The position numbers and the translations under genes were made by a program. From Uloborus plumipes (Eukaryota; Arthropoda; Arachnida; Araneae; Uloboridae), in NCBI GenBank assembly GCA_038373865.1, contig JAXGGA010002035.1:62001-126000 (forward strand): a stretch of 64,000 bases of DNA, given 5' to 3'. Of the stretch, positions 42,761 through 57,100 are shown one piece after another (positions within the stretch are counted from its first letter, which is position 1; each line of letters starts with the position of its first letter). The notes below the pieces were generated by a model, which searched no databases, was not told where the DNA came from, and worked only from the letters and a program-made list of their open reading frames with translations.

Positions 42761-45700
42761 AATCAAAATCCCAAATGCTCTGTTGTTCGCGTGTAAAGAA
42801 AATGAGAAAGTTTCGAAGCCGAAATTTGAAAATGAACCTACTTTATTAATTTTTTGTCTTTTAAATCGGCTCTAGTATGGTATATACATTGTTTTTTACT
42901 TCGTAGAGAGCAAATTCAGACATGCGCATCGATAAAAAAAAAAGCTAAGAAGAATTACATTTCTTAAGGATGAAAGAATTGAAAAAATGGCTCAAACTGA
43001 CGACTCGCCACTTAATACTACAAAACTTCAACTTGGGTCAAAACAGCACGTGACAGCATAAGTCGATGAACAACTGCATCGGAATGCATAAAAAAAAACA
43101 AAACAAAGAATTATGCTTGAGCCTTTTCGAACAGAGTGTTCCAAATAAGTCCATCACATGTGAGCTACATTAAAAAAAAAATAATAATGATGAAATTTTC
43201 TTCAAAGAAATGCTAGAAGAACTAAACCATTCTCGTTTGCATGGAAAGTCAACAGTTCTTTCAAATGTCCTTACTTTCCAAAGAGGAGGGATGTGGAGCA
43301 AAATGAAATAGTTAACCTTATTTAAAATGAACAAATTGTAAATTTGTATTAAAAATTACAGTATATAGAGAAAGAATAACGTAGTTCCAAATAAAACTTG
43401 CTATGAAATATTGTTTTTCACATGTGCCAGTAAATTTGTACCCGTACCCTCAAAAGAAAGTGGAAAATTTAACTTTGCCCCAGATGCATGACAAAATGAA
43501 AAAGAACATTTTTCAAATGAAATATTTTCTATTTGTGTACTTAAAATTTATTTTAACAAATAAATAAATAAATGCATTGGTGGTGTGACCTCGATGTCGA
43601 CGTTTTTACCATCGATGTTTGAGGATCGACGCTTTAACTAACATCCATATTTTGCATGTTTTTCTGATGTCGATGTTTTACATTGAGGCCATAAATATTT
43701 TTTAAAAAATGTGAGTGTGTTAACAGTTACTATGAAAGATTTTTAATCAATAAATTATTGAGAGATTGATCATATCGAAAAGATATTTCTATTGTTGCTT
43801 CCCTATAGAAGTAGATTTATATTGCTGAAAAATGTATTAACCTTTTTTCAGTGCAATGTTAAAAAGAATATTGAGGGTTTCTAAAGTTTTCCCCAAATAT
43901 AAACATATGTGATTTTGTTATGATTGTCCTCTGGGATAGATATGAACCTATATTATTTTCCCCGCTCTCAATAAGTTGTTGTTTTACAGGGCGATACGTT
44001 TCAATCTCATTTTTTGCACGGGTAGGGAAAACTTTGAACTGGAATATCTCTTCGAGTTTTAACCGCAAATTTCTCAAATATTTTGCGTTGGAATTTTTTT
44101 TAAATGAATATTTTTTTCTAAACATAGGTTAGAGAAACTAGAATCCGTGTGAAAAGTGGACGGTAAACCGAAAATAAAAGTCTTGCAAGATAAACGGGAA
44201 CATCCTGTACATAAACAAAAAAAAGTGAATGAAGACCATACAAAACTATAAGAGAGCTATAATTTCGAAATAAGAAAGCCAATTGTGTTGTTCCGCCTTG
44301 CCACACACCACATGATAACCAGTTAAACCGCGCAGAGGTAAATTTGTTTCTAGATTGAGGAAGGGCAAATTGGAAAAGCGTCATAACTTAAAAGTTATCT
44401 CCAATCCATAAATCAAAACTATTTATTGTAAGAGCAAATCTTACGTACGAGCCAGCGGGTGGCGTTCAACATTTTACAATGTGTCTATAAAAATGTTGAG
44501 TGAATCAGATAAGCGCTGAGATTTGCTTTCTTGAATCTTTGCGGCACGTTTTTAAGTAGAGATGCGACATTGATAACAAAACCGCGATTTTCAAAGCAAA
44601 AACATCGATGGTATCAATACATCGACAAAAAACCATCGATATCCTGAAACATTGAACATTAAATGTTATATATATTAATGCACAATAACAGGGATCGATA
44701 CAGGTGCGTTAGTTCACTTTATTTATTTATTATTTATTTATTTTTAAGTACACTGTTGAAATTCAGGAAACTTTTATGATAGATATTTCAGTAAAATGTA
44801 GTCTTTATCGCACAGACATTTTTTACAGTAAATCGCATAAAATAAGCGATTGCAGCACCAATTGGTACATCGCATTACTTACTGTGTGAAGCACCTCACA
44901 CTCCATTTCCGCTCTGCAGATGTGACCATATAGTATAGTGGATAGCAAAACTTCTTAGTTAATATAGGGCCCCAGTTCAATCCGTGCAGCTTTCGTCGCG
45001 CTACGTAACTCTCGTATTTTCGACAGTGAAATAAGATTTTACGGTAAAAGTTACTAGCAACATGGATGCCAGTAGTTTTAACCGTAAAATTTTTGGAAAT
45101 TTTGAACAGTGTAATTTTTGCGAAAAACAAAACTTTTCTCTTTTTTGTATGCATGGGGAGGGGGCGCACATTTTTAGATAGATATTAGGTGAAAACTATT
45201 TTGTCATATTACAGAGCAGTGCTTGTCAACCGGGGTGTCTCGACAAGGAGGCAAGGTTGCGACAAGATTTGAAATGGAGCCTCGTGGAATCTCATTTTAT
45301 TCTTCAAACATAATGCACTGGTAAATGAGAGAAACTTAAGACTCACTAACATGCAAAATTGCAAATTTAATTTCTACACAACTTTTGCACTTAAAATAAA
45401 TTCAGTAGGGCAGAAAACATTCCTTGCAAGTAAAAATACATATAAATTGTCAGACTCGTGTTTTTTTTTTTTTTTTTTTTTTAAGTTCTCCTTTTTAAAT
45501 GTATAATAAAATGTTACCAACTTACTGAAATGTTGTAAACTTCTTAAAATGCTGCTAACTTAGTGAAATATACCTTATTAATTAAATATTTCTAATTGAC
45601 TGAAATCTGACCAACTTATAAAAAATTAGCTAACTAACTAAAATGTTGCTGCCTTATTAAAACGTTGCTTAAATTACTGAAACGTTGTCAACATCCTACC

Positions 45701-45857
45701 AGATAACTGAACTTCCATAAAGTTTTCAAATAACGGTATAGCTTATTCTTTAGTAACGTTGCCAATTTTGCTTAACTCTCAGTTTGGAACATATCAAAAA
45801 TTGAAAAATTTTGACAAAATTTTTTTTATTTTAGTTTTTTTGGGGTATAATGCATAA
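42761..45857. other. Intergenic DNA with diffuse repeat traces
   Basis: ATCGATG-rich segments near 43585-43690 and 44560-44640, the latter starting AGAGATGCGACATTGATA, look like hAT-type relics. AGTGCTTGTCAACCGGGGTG near 45213 looks like another hAT end. A tRNA-like stretch near 44921-44990 is too degenerate to call. A poly-T run lies at about 45463-45482. No host gene is recognised. Confidence 0.4.
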
Positions 45858-46976
45858 GGGTCATTTTCAAAATTTGCTTACATTTGAAGTCCGGAGGTTT
45901 AAAAGACGATTTTTATGCATAACTTATATTTTAAATTCAATGCGAACAATTATTTTCTGCAAGAAATACCCCCAAAAAAATTCTATCACTCAAAAAATTG
46001 TTGAAATTTATTTATTTATTTTTATATGTCTTTAAAAATGCGAATCAAGGCAAAAACGCTTGTCCATTTCCAATTTTTGCAAGTTCAACTATTTTTTTTA
46101 TATATTTAATTGTATAAAAAAGTACATACAACAAATTATTTGTATATATTGACTATTAGTGTATGATATTCATAATAAATATTGACAATAGTAATTTTTT
46201 TTCATTGTGAAATGTATAAATATATTTTGTCCGGCAGTTCTTGTCAAGTCCGTTACCCTAAGATTATTTTAGCTAAAAGAGGTATTTATTGCAGTCAAAA
46301 GATGGTAACACGTATTCAGTTAACTTAACAAACTAGTTACGTAACTATTTCGTACCATTTTGTTTTCCCTTGTCGAGAAGTATTGTTGTGGCGTTTCGCA
46401 CAAAATTTCTTCCAGGAGCGTATTTTTATTCTTTGTCAAGTCTGTTACCAAAGATTTTAGTATTAGTTTTTACTTTTTCTCAACTTTTGCCCCGAAATAT
46501 TGTTTATTATACAACTCTAAGAAAATGCATATTGTTGTTCAATTTTTAAATTCGACAACCTAGCCATAATTTGACATTTTGGTTGAAATGTCAAGTCCGT
46601 TACTAGTCAAATCCGTTACCAAATGTCAAGTCCGTAACCATACAGTTTTTTATCAATAGTTTAATGAACACAAACATCGTTTTAAGCTTCAGGGACGCAA
46701 ACAATTTCAAATGAAGTTGGTTCTAGGCGCTATGATTTAGTTTAAAAGTGAGATTTCATATTGATTTTGTATGGTAACGGACGACAATATTTCGTGCAAC
46801 TTAGAGTTTTACAACAGCATTTGAATACTTAATTATGCATCAAAGTATACAACCAATTACTTTTTCACACACCTAAAATATGTGACAAAACATCTGTTAG
46901 TGTTTCTAAACAAAAGTAGCAAGTTAAAAAAATTATTTAAAAATTCTGAAATGTAAGCATATGGTGAAAATGACCC
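45858..46976. mobile_element. Unclassified 1.1-kb element with inverted ends and AAGTCCGTTACC sites
   Basis: GGGTCATTTTCA and GCTTACATTT, separated by a few variable bases, form inverted ends at 45858-45885 and 46949-46976. Internal CAAGTCCGTTACC-like words occur at 46245, 46437, 46591, 46607 and 46626, with an inverted GGTAACGGAC at 46773. No transposase frame is present. The pattern parallels the element at 38361-39991 without clear sequence identity elsewhere. Confidence 0.6.
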
Positions 46977-47941
46977 ATAAATATTATATAGTTTAAAAAA
47001 ATTTCATGGGAAAAAATGAAAAGAAAATCGGTTTTATAAATTGTGTATCCTGTAGGATACACTGCCAAAGTAGCAAATAAGAATACATAAAAACTTTTGA
47101 TAAAATTTAATCAAGTATTTATTTACAATACAACTACATCTATCTATAAATTATTATAAAAATCAAAATACAAAAGAAATTAAAAAATAAAAGAGAACAT
47201 ACCTGTAATCGACGTGACGCCATGTTGTTTTGGTAGAACACACTGTAACACTTATAAATTTAATACTGAACGCGTTGCTTTGTAAATAGCCACAGTAAAG
47301 ACAGATGTTGAAAAAGAAGGTTCGAATAATGCTATAGGTTAAAAGCCAGCCCCCTAGAGGGCTCCTAATTCAAATTAAAAAATGTAGAAAGTGATGTATC
47401 CTGTCGGATACATTGCCAAACTAAGGGTTTAAAATATCTGTATCGTTTCTTGAAAGGTTTATGGAAGCTCAGTTTCCTAGACGTTTTCTAGTATTACTCG
47501 TTTTCTTTTTCTACAATGAAATAACGACGCAACTTTTGCTTAAGTAACATTGTAACGATACAGATACTTCTTAAATAATGCTATTAAGAAGAAATTGTAT
47601 CGTTTCCAAGAGATTTTCCAGTAGTACTACATTTTTTTAACAGTATGAATAATCACTATGAAATTAGATCTAATTCAATATTCCTTTATAGTAAAAGCTG
47701 ATGTAGAGCAACAAGGAATCGTATTTGATGGAATGGGGAACAGATTATACAGGATTATCATTGTTAAGTAAGCAGATACCAGAATGAACTTTTGAATTGC
47801 AGTACTTATTTCAAGGAAATTAAGTTCTATTAATTAATTAATTTATTGTGAAATAAGCATTTTAAAAGCTTCTGAAAAAGATGAGAAAGTGTTTTTAGAA
47901 ATAGAACTTTATGCTGATATATCCAATGACTCAAGCTGAAG
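46977..47941. other. Intergenic DNA upstream of gene C
   Basis: This is the likely promoter-proximal region of gene C, but no specific signal can be supported. A weak repeat of ATCCTGTAGGATAC and ATCCTGTCGGATAC occurs near 47047 and 47398. Confidence 0.4.
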
Positions 47942-48120
47942 ATGACTATTTCTTACTCCTTGGACGTTTCTAAAGCTCAATTTGGAGGATTCACGAAGCT
48001 CTTAGCTAGATGGAAGGGCAGCATATACAAAATACTATGGAGAGAGTTCCTGGTATTTTGCGCAGCCTATGCCATCATCAGTTGGATGTACAGGTGTTGG
48101 CTGAACGATTTTCAAAAAAC
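47942..48120 (+). CDS. Gene C exon 1
   Basis: It starts at ATG 47942 and reads [20 protein letters not shown], then [17 protein letters not shown]. It ends CAA AAA AC before GTAAGT (phase 2). Much of it matches gene B exon 1 residue for residue. Confidence 0.95.
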
Positions 48121-51100
48121 GTAAGTATAACTGAAAACATATTACTTTTCCCCTAAATACTTTTCCCCTAAATACTTTTCCCCTCGCACTTTTCGACTTT
48201 TAACTGCTAAACTCATATTTGATATAGTGTTATTTCATCTTTTAGTATGAAACTGAAGAAAACTCTCAAATTAATCCAAAATTAAGAAGTACAAGCCCTA
48301 AAAACCATTTAAATGAATTAATAATCTGATTCAAACATATCCTGTTTCTCAAATTACCCTTGAATTACGTGAGAAATGTACTATGAACATAAAGCAACAT
48401 TGAACCAGTAAAACAAGATTTCGAAATGTTTCAAAATGATCCATTGTTATTTCCACATTCAGCACAATATTTCCTTAATTTATTATACTCCATTCAATTT
48501 TATGAGAGATTTCAACAACTTTAAATCAGCATTCGAGAGTGAGTATCTTCATAACTGTCACTTCAGAATGATTTAATGATGTACTATGAGCCGGGTACAG
48601 TGTTGACAACTGTACCCAGTGTTGACTACTTACTGAAACAAAAAGTAGAAAACCCACATTGTAGCTTAAAGAGTAGGATGCGGTACTAGATCTTTTTTAC
48701 ATTTTTTTTTAGCCATGTGGGTTAACTTAACCCCTCTTATGTGCAAAGTTAATCCACATGGTTCAACCCATTGATAACATAGAGATTGAGTGTTTCTATT
48801 ATCATTTCCTGAATTAAAAGAAGTATTGGTGGTCAAAGAAGATTTTGTCTGGTTCGTTATCCCAAGCAAATTCCATCTTTCGTATCAAGCAAAATCAATT
48901 ACGAACTGATGAAAATTTTTTGAAATAAAGGAACGATCAGCTAACAGACATTTCGGTTTTCCGCTAAAGCGTGAAAGACATTGATGTGCATATACTTAGT
49001 TTCTCTGCAGATTAATTTATTTACTCCGTTAAAGTGCTGATTTAAATTCTTTCATTTTACCCATACTCATAGGAACGGCAACCACACCGTTAAAGTCCCC
49101 CTCCCCCCAAAAAAGTTACAGTTCAAATAATTGTTAAGTAATTCAATATTTAAATTGTCATAAATAGGAAGCATAATTTTATCATATACTGTGTTTTGCA
49201 AGTTCAATTCCTTCATTATAAAAATACTTGATTTAGCGATTTTTAAACTGATTTTTAGATTTTAGTTTTTATAGAATACTAGCTTTATACCCGGATTTGC
49301 CCGGGTGCGTATTTATATAAAACTTTAGCTTCTCAAGAAATTCTAATAAAAATTTAACGCAAAACTTGTTCATAAACAACGTTCTTAGTTTCACCTTCAG
49401 GCGCAAGAATAAATAAATTTTTGGGTGAACCTACTCTCGAGCAGGCAACATAGAGCTGTCCGTGGAAGAAACAGGGAGACCTCAAATCCACTCCAAAGTA
49501 CTTAATTGACTGTCCTTGTGACTTGTTGATCGTGATGGAGAACGCAAGCCTCACTGGAAACTGTAATCTCTTAAAGTTAAAAGGAAGATCCATGGGATTA
49601 GTGGTATACGTGGGATAAAAACCGTTTCACCTTCTCCTTTTTCAGACGATACTCACGCTGACTCTCTGTCTCCGATAGTCTTGATGTAGTAGTTCTCTCT
49701 TGTTTTTCTTTTAGACGAAACTGACGCTGACTCACTGTCTCCGATTGTCTTGATCGAGTTGCTCTATCTCTTAGACGATACTCACGCTGCTCATTGCTTT
49801 CTGATGCTCTAGCCGTCATATCTCTAATGTGCACTGTCGCTAGTCTTCGATTTCTCTCCTCAGGACTCTCATTTTCACGTTTTTCAGCCGTTTTTTTTTT
49901 TTTTTTTGCCTTAGGATGAACTTGTCCTATTGCTTTCCGTTTCTTCGGAGGCATTTTTGCAGAGTGGTAGCTAAATATACTTACAATTCAAAAATTTATG
50001 TTTTTCAAATTCGTTGTTTCCGAGCCTCGAGATAGAAAGGTTGATAAATCAGAAATAAATAACTTTCTCGCTTTAAAGGTTTATCTCTATCAGTTGAAAG
50101 GGAAAAAAAAGCAGTTTAATTGTTTTTGACTTATTTCATGCTAAAATGAAATAGGTGAGCCTTGAAATGAAAATTCTTCTTGTTGGAAAATGCTAATATT
50201 TAAATACCATAAATTTTATCAATTTGTAACCTAAAGGCTCATGTCGATTAAAAAAATAGGCCTAATAAAAGGCTAGATTCCTATAAAAGGGTCATTTTTT
50301 GACAAAAAACTTGAATTTGAGCTTTTTAGATTTTTTAAAATTTCAAGACCCCGCCTATGAGAATTCTAGGGCACCAAGGAACCTCTGTGTCAAGTTTGAT
50401 GAAAATCTGACGCAAACTGTGGATTTGTATAGAGAACAAGTATATATACATACACTCATTTTTATAGATATAGATATTTTATAGATATAGATATTGACTA
50501 ATTTACTGATTTCTAATAGTATTAACTTAATTATTCAGTTGTTGAAAAATAAATAAATAACATTACGCTAATTTAAGCAATTAGGAGAAACGTTGTTTTC
50601 CAGAAAAAATCACATTTTTTGTTATAACTAGTACCTAGTGGATGATGTGTAAAATACCTCGATAATTTCTAGATTACTAAGATAACTACTTAGATGAAAT
50701 AATTTCCTTCAATTTAACGAACCACCATAGTTAACTAGCACATTACCTAGAAAATCTATAAAATAACTGTTTCCTTTTAGCAGTAATATACATACTTAAA
50801 AAAAAAATAATATTGTCATCTTTTCTTCTTTCAAGCTTGTTCGAGAAAGTGGTGCTCTTCGTAGAGACATTTACAGATCTCATTCCACTGTCTTTCGTTC
50901 TGGGCTTCTACGTATCCCTAGTCATAGGAAGATGGTGGAGCCAGTATGAATCCATACCATGGCCAGACAGGTAAGCTCAAACTCCATGAGGTTAAAAAAA
51001 AGCAACTTTGCAAAACATTCCAAACGCAAATTAAAAGTGATAAAATATTTAATTATTTTTTTCGTTATACAGTTGAACTTGCCTATCTCGAAAACCTCTC

Positions 51101-54100
51101 TATAGAGAAATTTTTCATTTTTCCTGCGTTTATAGTATTAATTCAATGTTTTTTCCCCTGGTTATCTCGAAAGTAACTTCCTTAAAACCTTTATGCCTTG
51201 AATTCCGACTAAATTGGATTTTTTTTAAATAGTTTGATCCTTAGTGATCTATGCATTAACTGGAACCTGAAGAGGAGAAGAATTTTTCCTTATGTTAGCA
51301 GTCAGACAATTCTCCACTTCTTATGAGACATGTAGCCCTATAGAAAAACTATATTTTCAGTAGCATGTTTTCCAGCAATTCTATCTACTCGACGATGGAT
51401 AGAAGGAGAAATTGTTGAAGAGATGCACCGATAAGCAAATTGGCCGATTACAGATTACCGATTAATCGGCTGTTGATAATCGGCCGATTAATCGGTCAGA
51501 CCGATTAATGATCAGTTTTTTTTTTAATATAATCCATTTCACCATCAATTCCCCCCCCCTTTTATTTTCGATTTAGCGTTTGGAAATAGTTACTAATTTA
51601 TGTCAGAGACAACATTTTTTTTCTTCCATTTTCCTAATCTTCCCAAAGACAATTTTAACATTTTATCAAATTTATTTGAACCATTTTTCATATTATAGTT
51701 CATCAAATTGAATTGAAACACTAATTTATTTTTCAATTGTAAGTAGCTATTTAATTCAAGATTTTTCTTTTTTGAAAATTAGAGATTATCTAAAAGCGCT
51801 ATGCTAAGGAGAAAAGTACCGACATATGAAAAATATTACAAAATTGTCTTTTTATGCATATTTATGCAAAATAGAAAAATTCATTTTTGAAGCATGTATA
51901 TCAACTGAGAGCATTTTTTTTTTTTTTTTTTCATTCTTTGAATTATTTTGTTTTATTTTTACTCACTACACTTTCGTACTACATATTATAATTTTGTTTC
52001 AAGAAAATTATTTATTTTTTGTAAATTAATTCATTATAGTTTCTTGTTCAAGGCATACTGAAAGTAATTTTATTTAAAACAATTTTTCGGCCTGTTGATC
52101 GGCAAAATTTGTTTGATTATAAACAGAATGAAGCACTCATGTTTTCTTATTCTAATTTGAAAGTTCAGGAATTTTATTATTTCTAATAGTGTCATTTAAA
52201 TATCGGCTGTGAGGGTTTTCTTTTAATATTCCATTCAGTTTTACGCACTGAATGAACTATTTGTTTTTTTTTTACGCTGTACACACTCCCATCTTGCATG
52301 TTATAGCAAGGATTGCAGAAAAATACATTTATTTAGTGTAAATAAAATTATTTATTATAGTTTCTTGGTGAAAGTATGCTTTAAAAAATGATATTGAAAA
52401 AAAATCAATCCGCCGATTAATCGGAAACATTTTGCCGATTGTTATTAATCGGCGAAGCGGCCGATTATGGCCGATTAATCGGTTATGCCGATTAATCAGT
52501 GCATCTCTAGTTATGAGTATCGCTTATATTCTGCCGTGTTACTGGATTTACATCCTTCTAATGTTTAAATCGTTTCAATTGAGGAAAAACTAAAAATTTG
52601 CATTTTTGAGCGATAAAATAATTTTCGTCGTTAAAGGTATACATAATCTTGTTGTCAACGTGATCGCTAAAATTTGTAAAATGTGTAATCAAAGCATGCG
52701 ATAAAATGTAGAGCAATATCAATAAAAAAGAATGTGTTAACTCTTTGACTTTTCTCCAATTGATTATTGAACTTGTTGAACAAAAAAAAATAAATAAATA
52801 AATAAATAAAATAAAGTATTGTCCTAATGAATTTAAATCAAAGAATCAAAAAATACTAGAAATCATTCATTTGTTTTAAAATTACTCGTACACTTAATAA
52901 ATGAACTTACAGGAAAAGGTCACTCTTCACTGATTTTTATTTCTTTATTTCAGGGCTGCTTTCAAGATCTCGACATACGTCCACGGATCGGACGAACGCA
53001 GCCGGATGATCCGCCGGACACTGGGCAGATATCTCATTCTCACTAAGTTGCTCACCTTCCAGATGGTCAGTACGGCCGTAAAGAAGCGCTTCCCAACCAC
53101 CCAGCATTTAGTTTCTGCAGGTAGCTAGGCTAGTAATTATGTTTGGCTTAGTAAAGCAGAAAAAGGTTGGGAATAGGAAAGTTTGAATAAGGGTACACGA
53201 ACAAACATAGTGGCGAGAATATTTATATTTCATCAACCAGAATGGGGGAGCTTACTTTAGTTAAAAGCACTACTTTTATGCACTGATATTGATGGAATAA
53301 CCAAAAAAAAACATGGGACCCAGAAAAACTTTCATTTTTCAAACAGTTTATTCTCAAATAATTTTTTATGCGTCCGATTTCTAGAACAAAGTTATTTTTC
53401 GTTTGACGTCACAAGGGGAAAAACTTTGGTGCAAAGCCAAGCAGACGCATCAGCCATTCTGGATCTCTTTAGTAGCCACAGTTCTGCAACTATGAAATAA
53501 CCGAAAATATCGGCACGACTACGCGACCCGTGCTTGGAGTGTTTTGTCCGCTTTTGATGTCAGCAGCGAAAATGAAAGAGCTACAGAGCTTCTTTTAATA
53601 TTTCTTTTACGAGAACGAAAATGCGTCAGAATTAAGAAGATAAAGTGTTTCCCCCCATGTTTTCGACCATGCTCTTTCAAAGAAAAACAATTGAAAAATG
53701 GAAAACTCTCCCATTATTTCAGCGTTAAATTATTCTTCGGTTAAGTGAAAAATATTTGACTGCAGTAAAAGAAAAGGTCGAGAGAAAATGTATGAATAGA
53801 GGACTAAAATCTCTTTGGTTTGAAAAGACTTTTTTTTCTTTTATTTTCTTTCTTTCATTAACTTTAGGATTTAAGGGAGACTCAAAACCATGAATATGTC
53901 AAAAAGCAACTTCTAAAAGCACAAATAGGTCAAGAATTTGCTTTTAGACGTTGCTTTTTGATTTTTTACTCCTTTGCGTACAAAGTGAACTGTTTTTAAT
54001 TAATCATGAATATGTCATACATAAATTTTTAAGCTTTACTGTCAATCCTGTAATGTATATCTTAAACAAAACAAAAATAAAAAATTAAAGAAATTATGAT

Positions 54101-57100
54101 TTAGACTACAATTAATTAGGTTTCTGGATTAATGCACCGTGTCTAAACTCCTCCAGGTATGATGACTAAAGAAGAGTGGTCAATCTACGAGAAGCATGAG
54201 TTTTCATATGGAAAATGGTGGCTCCCGTGTCATTGGTTTTGTGCTCTAGCGATGAGGGCAAAAAAAGAAGGAAGAATCAAAGATTCCATATTACTGGATG
54301 GATTGCTTCAGGTTAGTCTCTTTCGAGCAATTTAGAAAAGTTTAATAATATACTCCGCAAAACCGTTTTTGTTCCAAGAAACTATGAACAAAATTCATCA
54401 TAGAGCATTAAATCACTCTGGAATGTAGAGGGCATAAAAATCGTAAATTTTACTGAGAAGCAAAATGACACAACGAACTGAAAAGCACACATAAGAAAGA
54501 TGAAAAGAAACACGAAATTTGCACATTATGTGTTTTTTTTATCGTTTTTATTTGCTCTTATCTACGTTATATAGTTTTGCTTCTCATATTTTTGATATAA
54601 TAAGTTTTCCAAGTTTATGCAAGTATAAATGTTAATTAATATTCTCAATCGTCCTTAGAACATACAGCAGAACATTTAGAGCAGCCCTTTTCAAAAAAAA
54701 AAAAAAAGATGTTCAGTTTTTGGTTTCCTGTTAAAGTTCTTCGAATCTCGGAGTTCTCTTGCGCCACAGGCTCTATCGCCACAAGTTCCTGAAATAAAAA
54801 TCCGGCTGTTATCTATTATTTCCTTTCTTTTCTAAATTACTTTGAAAAATTTCCAAAATCTTTGACAGCTTATCACTAAAACTACGAAATGTTCACATGA
54901 AATCTGGAACTGGCAAGGAATGACATCTACGAATCCTATTTATAAAATTTAAATTTTATTTTAATTGCCTATGAAGCGCAGTTTTTCAAGGTTAGATTGA
55001 ATAGAAATAATTGTTCATTTCCAAGAGCAAAATTACGAGAAAGTAGAAAAAGTACACAGAAAAAAAAGTAACATTAAAATCCAGCACGTTTTTCGGGATA
55101 AAGATTCCTTAAAACACAAAAATTAACACCGAATTGTATGTAACCTCACTTAGAGATAATGTGAAAAAAAATAAACAGTGAGAAGAATCGAGATTACGAT
55201 TGAATTTACACAGTACTCTCGAGATGAAGGACCTTTAGAGATATGTAGATCCTTGAAGACAGTACAGAGGCTTTGCAAAGGAAAGTGCTGATCCTTCAAA
55301 ACCGGACGTGTAAAGGACTACAATACAAGCCACTTTTAACCGGTCAGGGGTGAAATCGACGTGCGTTGAATAGGGACAGAACAAGTGTATTATCAAGAGG
55401 AGTCCAAAACAAAAAGTTTACCCTCCCTCCGTCCCTAGTAAATTATGTTCTAAATTCGTGTCCATTTAGAATATCAGTTATCAAATTATGGTAAATTAAA
55501 TTTATTCAAAAAAATATTCGAATCTAAATGTTTCCGTAGTATTGATTTTATTCAAACTACCACGAAAAAAAAACCCTCAAACGAAACCTCTCCTATTTTA
55601 TTTTACTTTTACCCTCTACGGTAATTGTTTGGTGGAATCTGTTTTTCGTTGAGAGAGTAGAGAACAGGGTTGCCAAACTCTCAGATTTCAGAGGAATGTC
55701 CCATATTTTGAAAAAAATGTCCCACATCTCTGAGAATCTCGATATGAGACAGCTAGAGTTCCGTATTCAAGTTAAGAGCAACACTTGATAAAACGAGACA
55801 TTTTCAGAAGGAAAAAAAGTAAAACAAAAAATTAAAATCACGTGGCGGCAAACGTAAAAAATGTTTGAATCATGTTTTCCTGTTCTGAAGTGTAATGTTA
55901 GGGTTACGCTTAATTACAATAGAGAAAAAATTGCAACAATCATTTCCACAAATATAAATCGCAATCAGTTTTATGATAACTTAAAGACACATCAAAACTT
56001 GGAAAAGAATTTTAACAGCAGTAAAATCAAGTCGCAGATATGATTTTTTTAAACAACAAGATTGATCAATATTATATTAAAATAATTATTATATAAATAT
56101 ATTGAAAAAACTGTACAAATTAATTCCTAAATATTTTGAATTTTTGCTTGTCTTTTGTTACCTTCTTTTATTTAGTTCAATTAGTAACGTTTTATTCTTT
56201 CTATACGCAATTGAAAACTTAAAATTTTCGTTACTGACTCTTTAAAACTATTTAAAACGTATTTAAATTTCTCCATTTGAACGTGTTGCATTTACGAAGC
56301 CGTAGATTTTTCCTCTAAACATTAGCCATCAGTGAAAACGAATATTATGCCTTTCATGCTAGAAAAAAAAGGTTAATATGGAGGAAAAAGACGGATTTTC
56401 ACAATAATATTTAGTATTAAAACCTTCCTCACTAACATTCTTGAAGAAATATAACAACGCAATGGCAAAACACATAGCTTTTTTTTTCAAATAATTCATT
56501 CTAAAATTCGTCTTTTTTTTATTTTCATGAATATTTATGAGAAAAGTTTAATGTTAAACTCCAGGTTGTGAAAATTAAACTTTCAAACTTCATTTCTTTT
56601 GCCTATCCTATTTCTTTCATAAATTTCACTAACAAAAATACTTTAAGATTTTATTTTTTTTAAAAAGTTTTGTAAAAAAATCTTTTGAGAATTACCCGTA
56701 TAGCTTACAATAAAATGAATAATATTTCAGAAATAATTTGAAGCCTACTGAATTTCAAAGCATCGAAGTATTTAAAATAAATTTTAAATATGTCATTTAC
56801 TTAGTGAATCAATTATTTTTTATTAATGGAAGAAATAATAGACATACAAAGAAGTAGTTTGGTTACCACATCAGGTTTTATTTTCATTATGAACAGGTTA
56901 GAAACAGAAATCTCACATACTATAATGACGTCCTTTTCTTCTTTCTGAAGTACATATTGTTATAGAAAATATCGTTTTTAAATACAGTTCAAATGTAAAT
57001 ACTTCACAACTTGACTGCTTTATCAACACCAGAGAATCTCCGATGTTGGCTTTACCCATTAATTACCTGTTGAAAAGTGCAGAAATAATATTCGTAAAAA

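Larger units (their letters stand above)
49279..50468 (-). mobile_element. Internally deleted Helitron with Rep/helicase fragments
   Basis: On the minus strand the element ends in the hairpin ACCCGG...CCGGGT followed by CTAG (49279-49282) and a T. It starts near TCTATAAAAATGAGTGTATG, a typical Helitron 5' start (several adjacent GA/T positions are possible between 50468 and about 50491). It carries the N-terminal and C-terminal coding ends of a Rep/helicase protein with everything between deleted. It sits in intron 1 of gene C, antisense. Confidence 0.82.
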
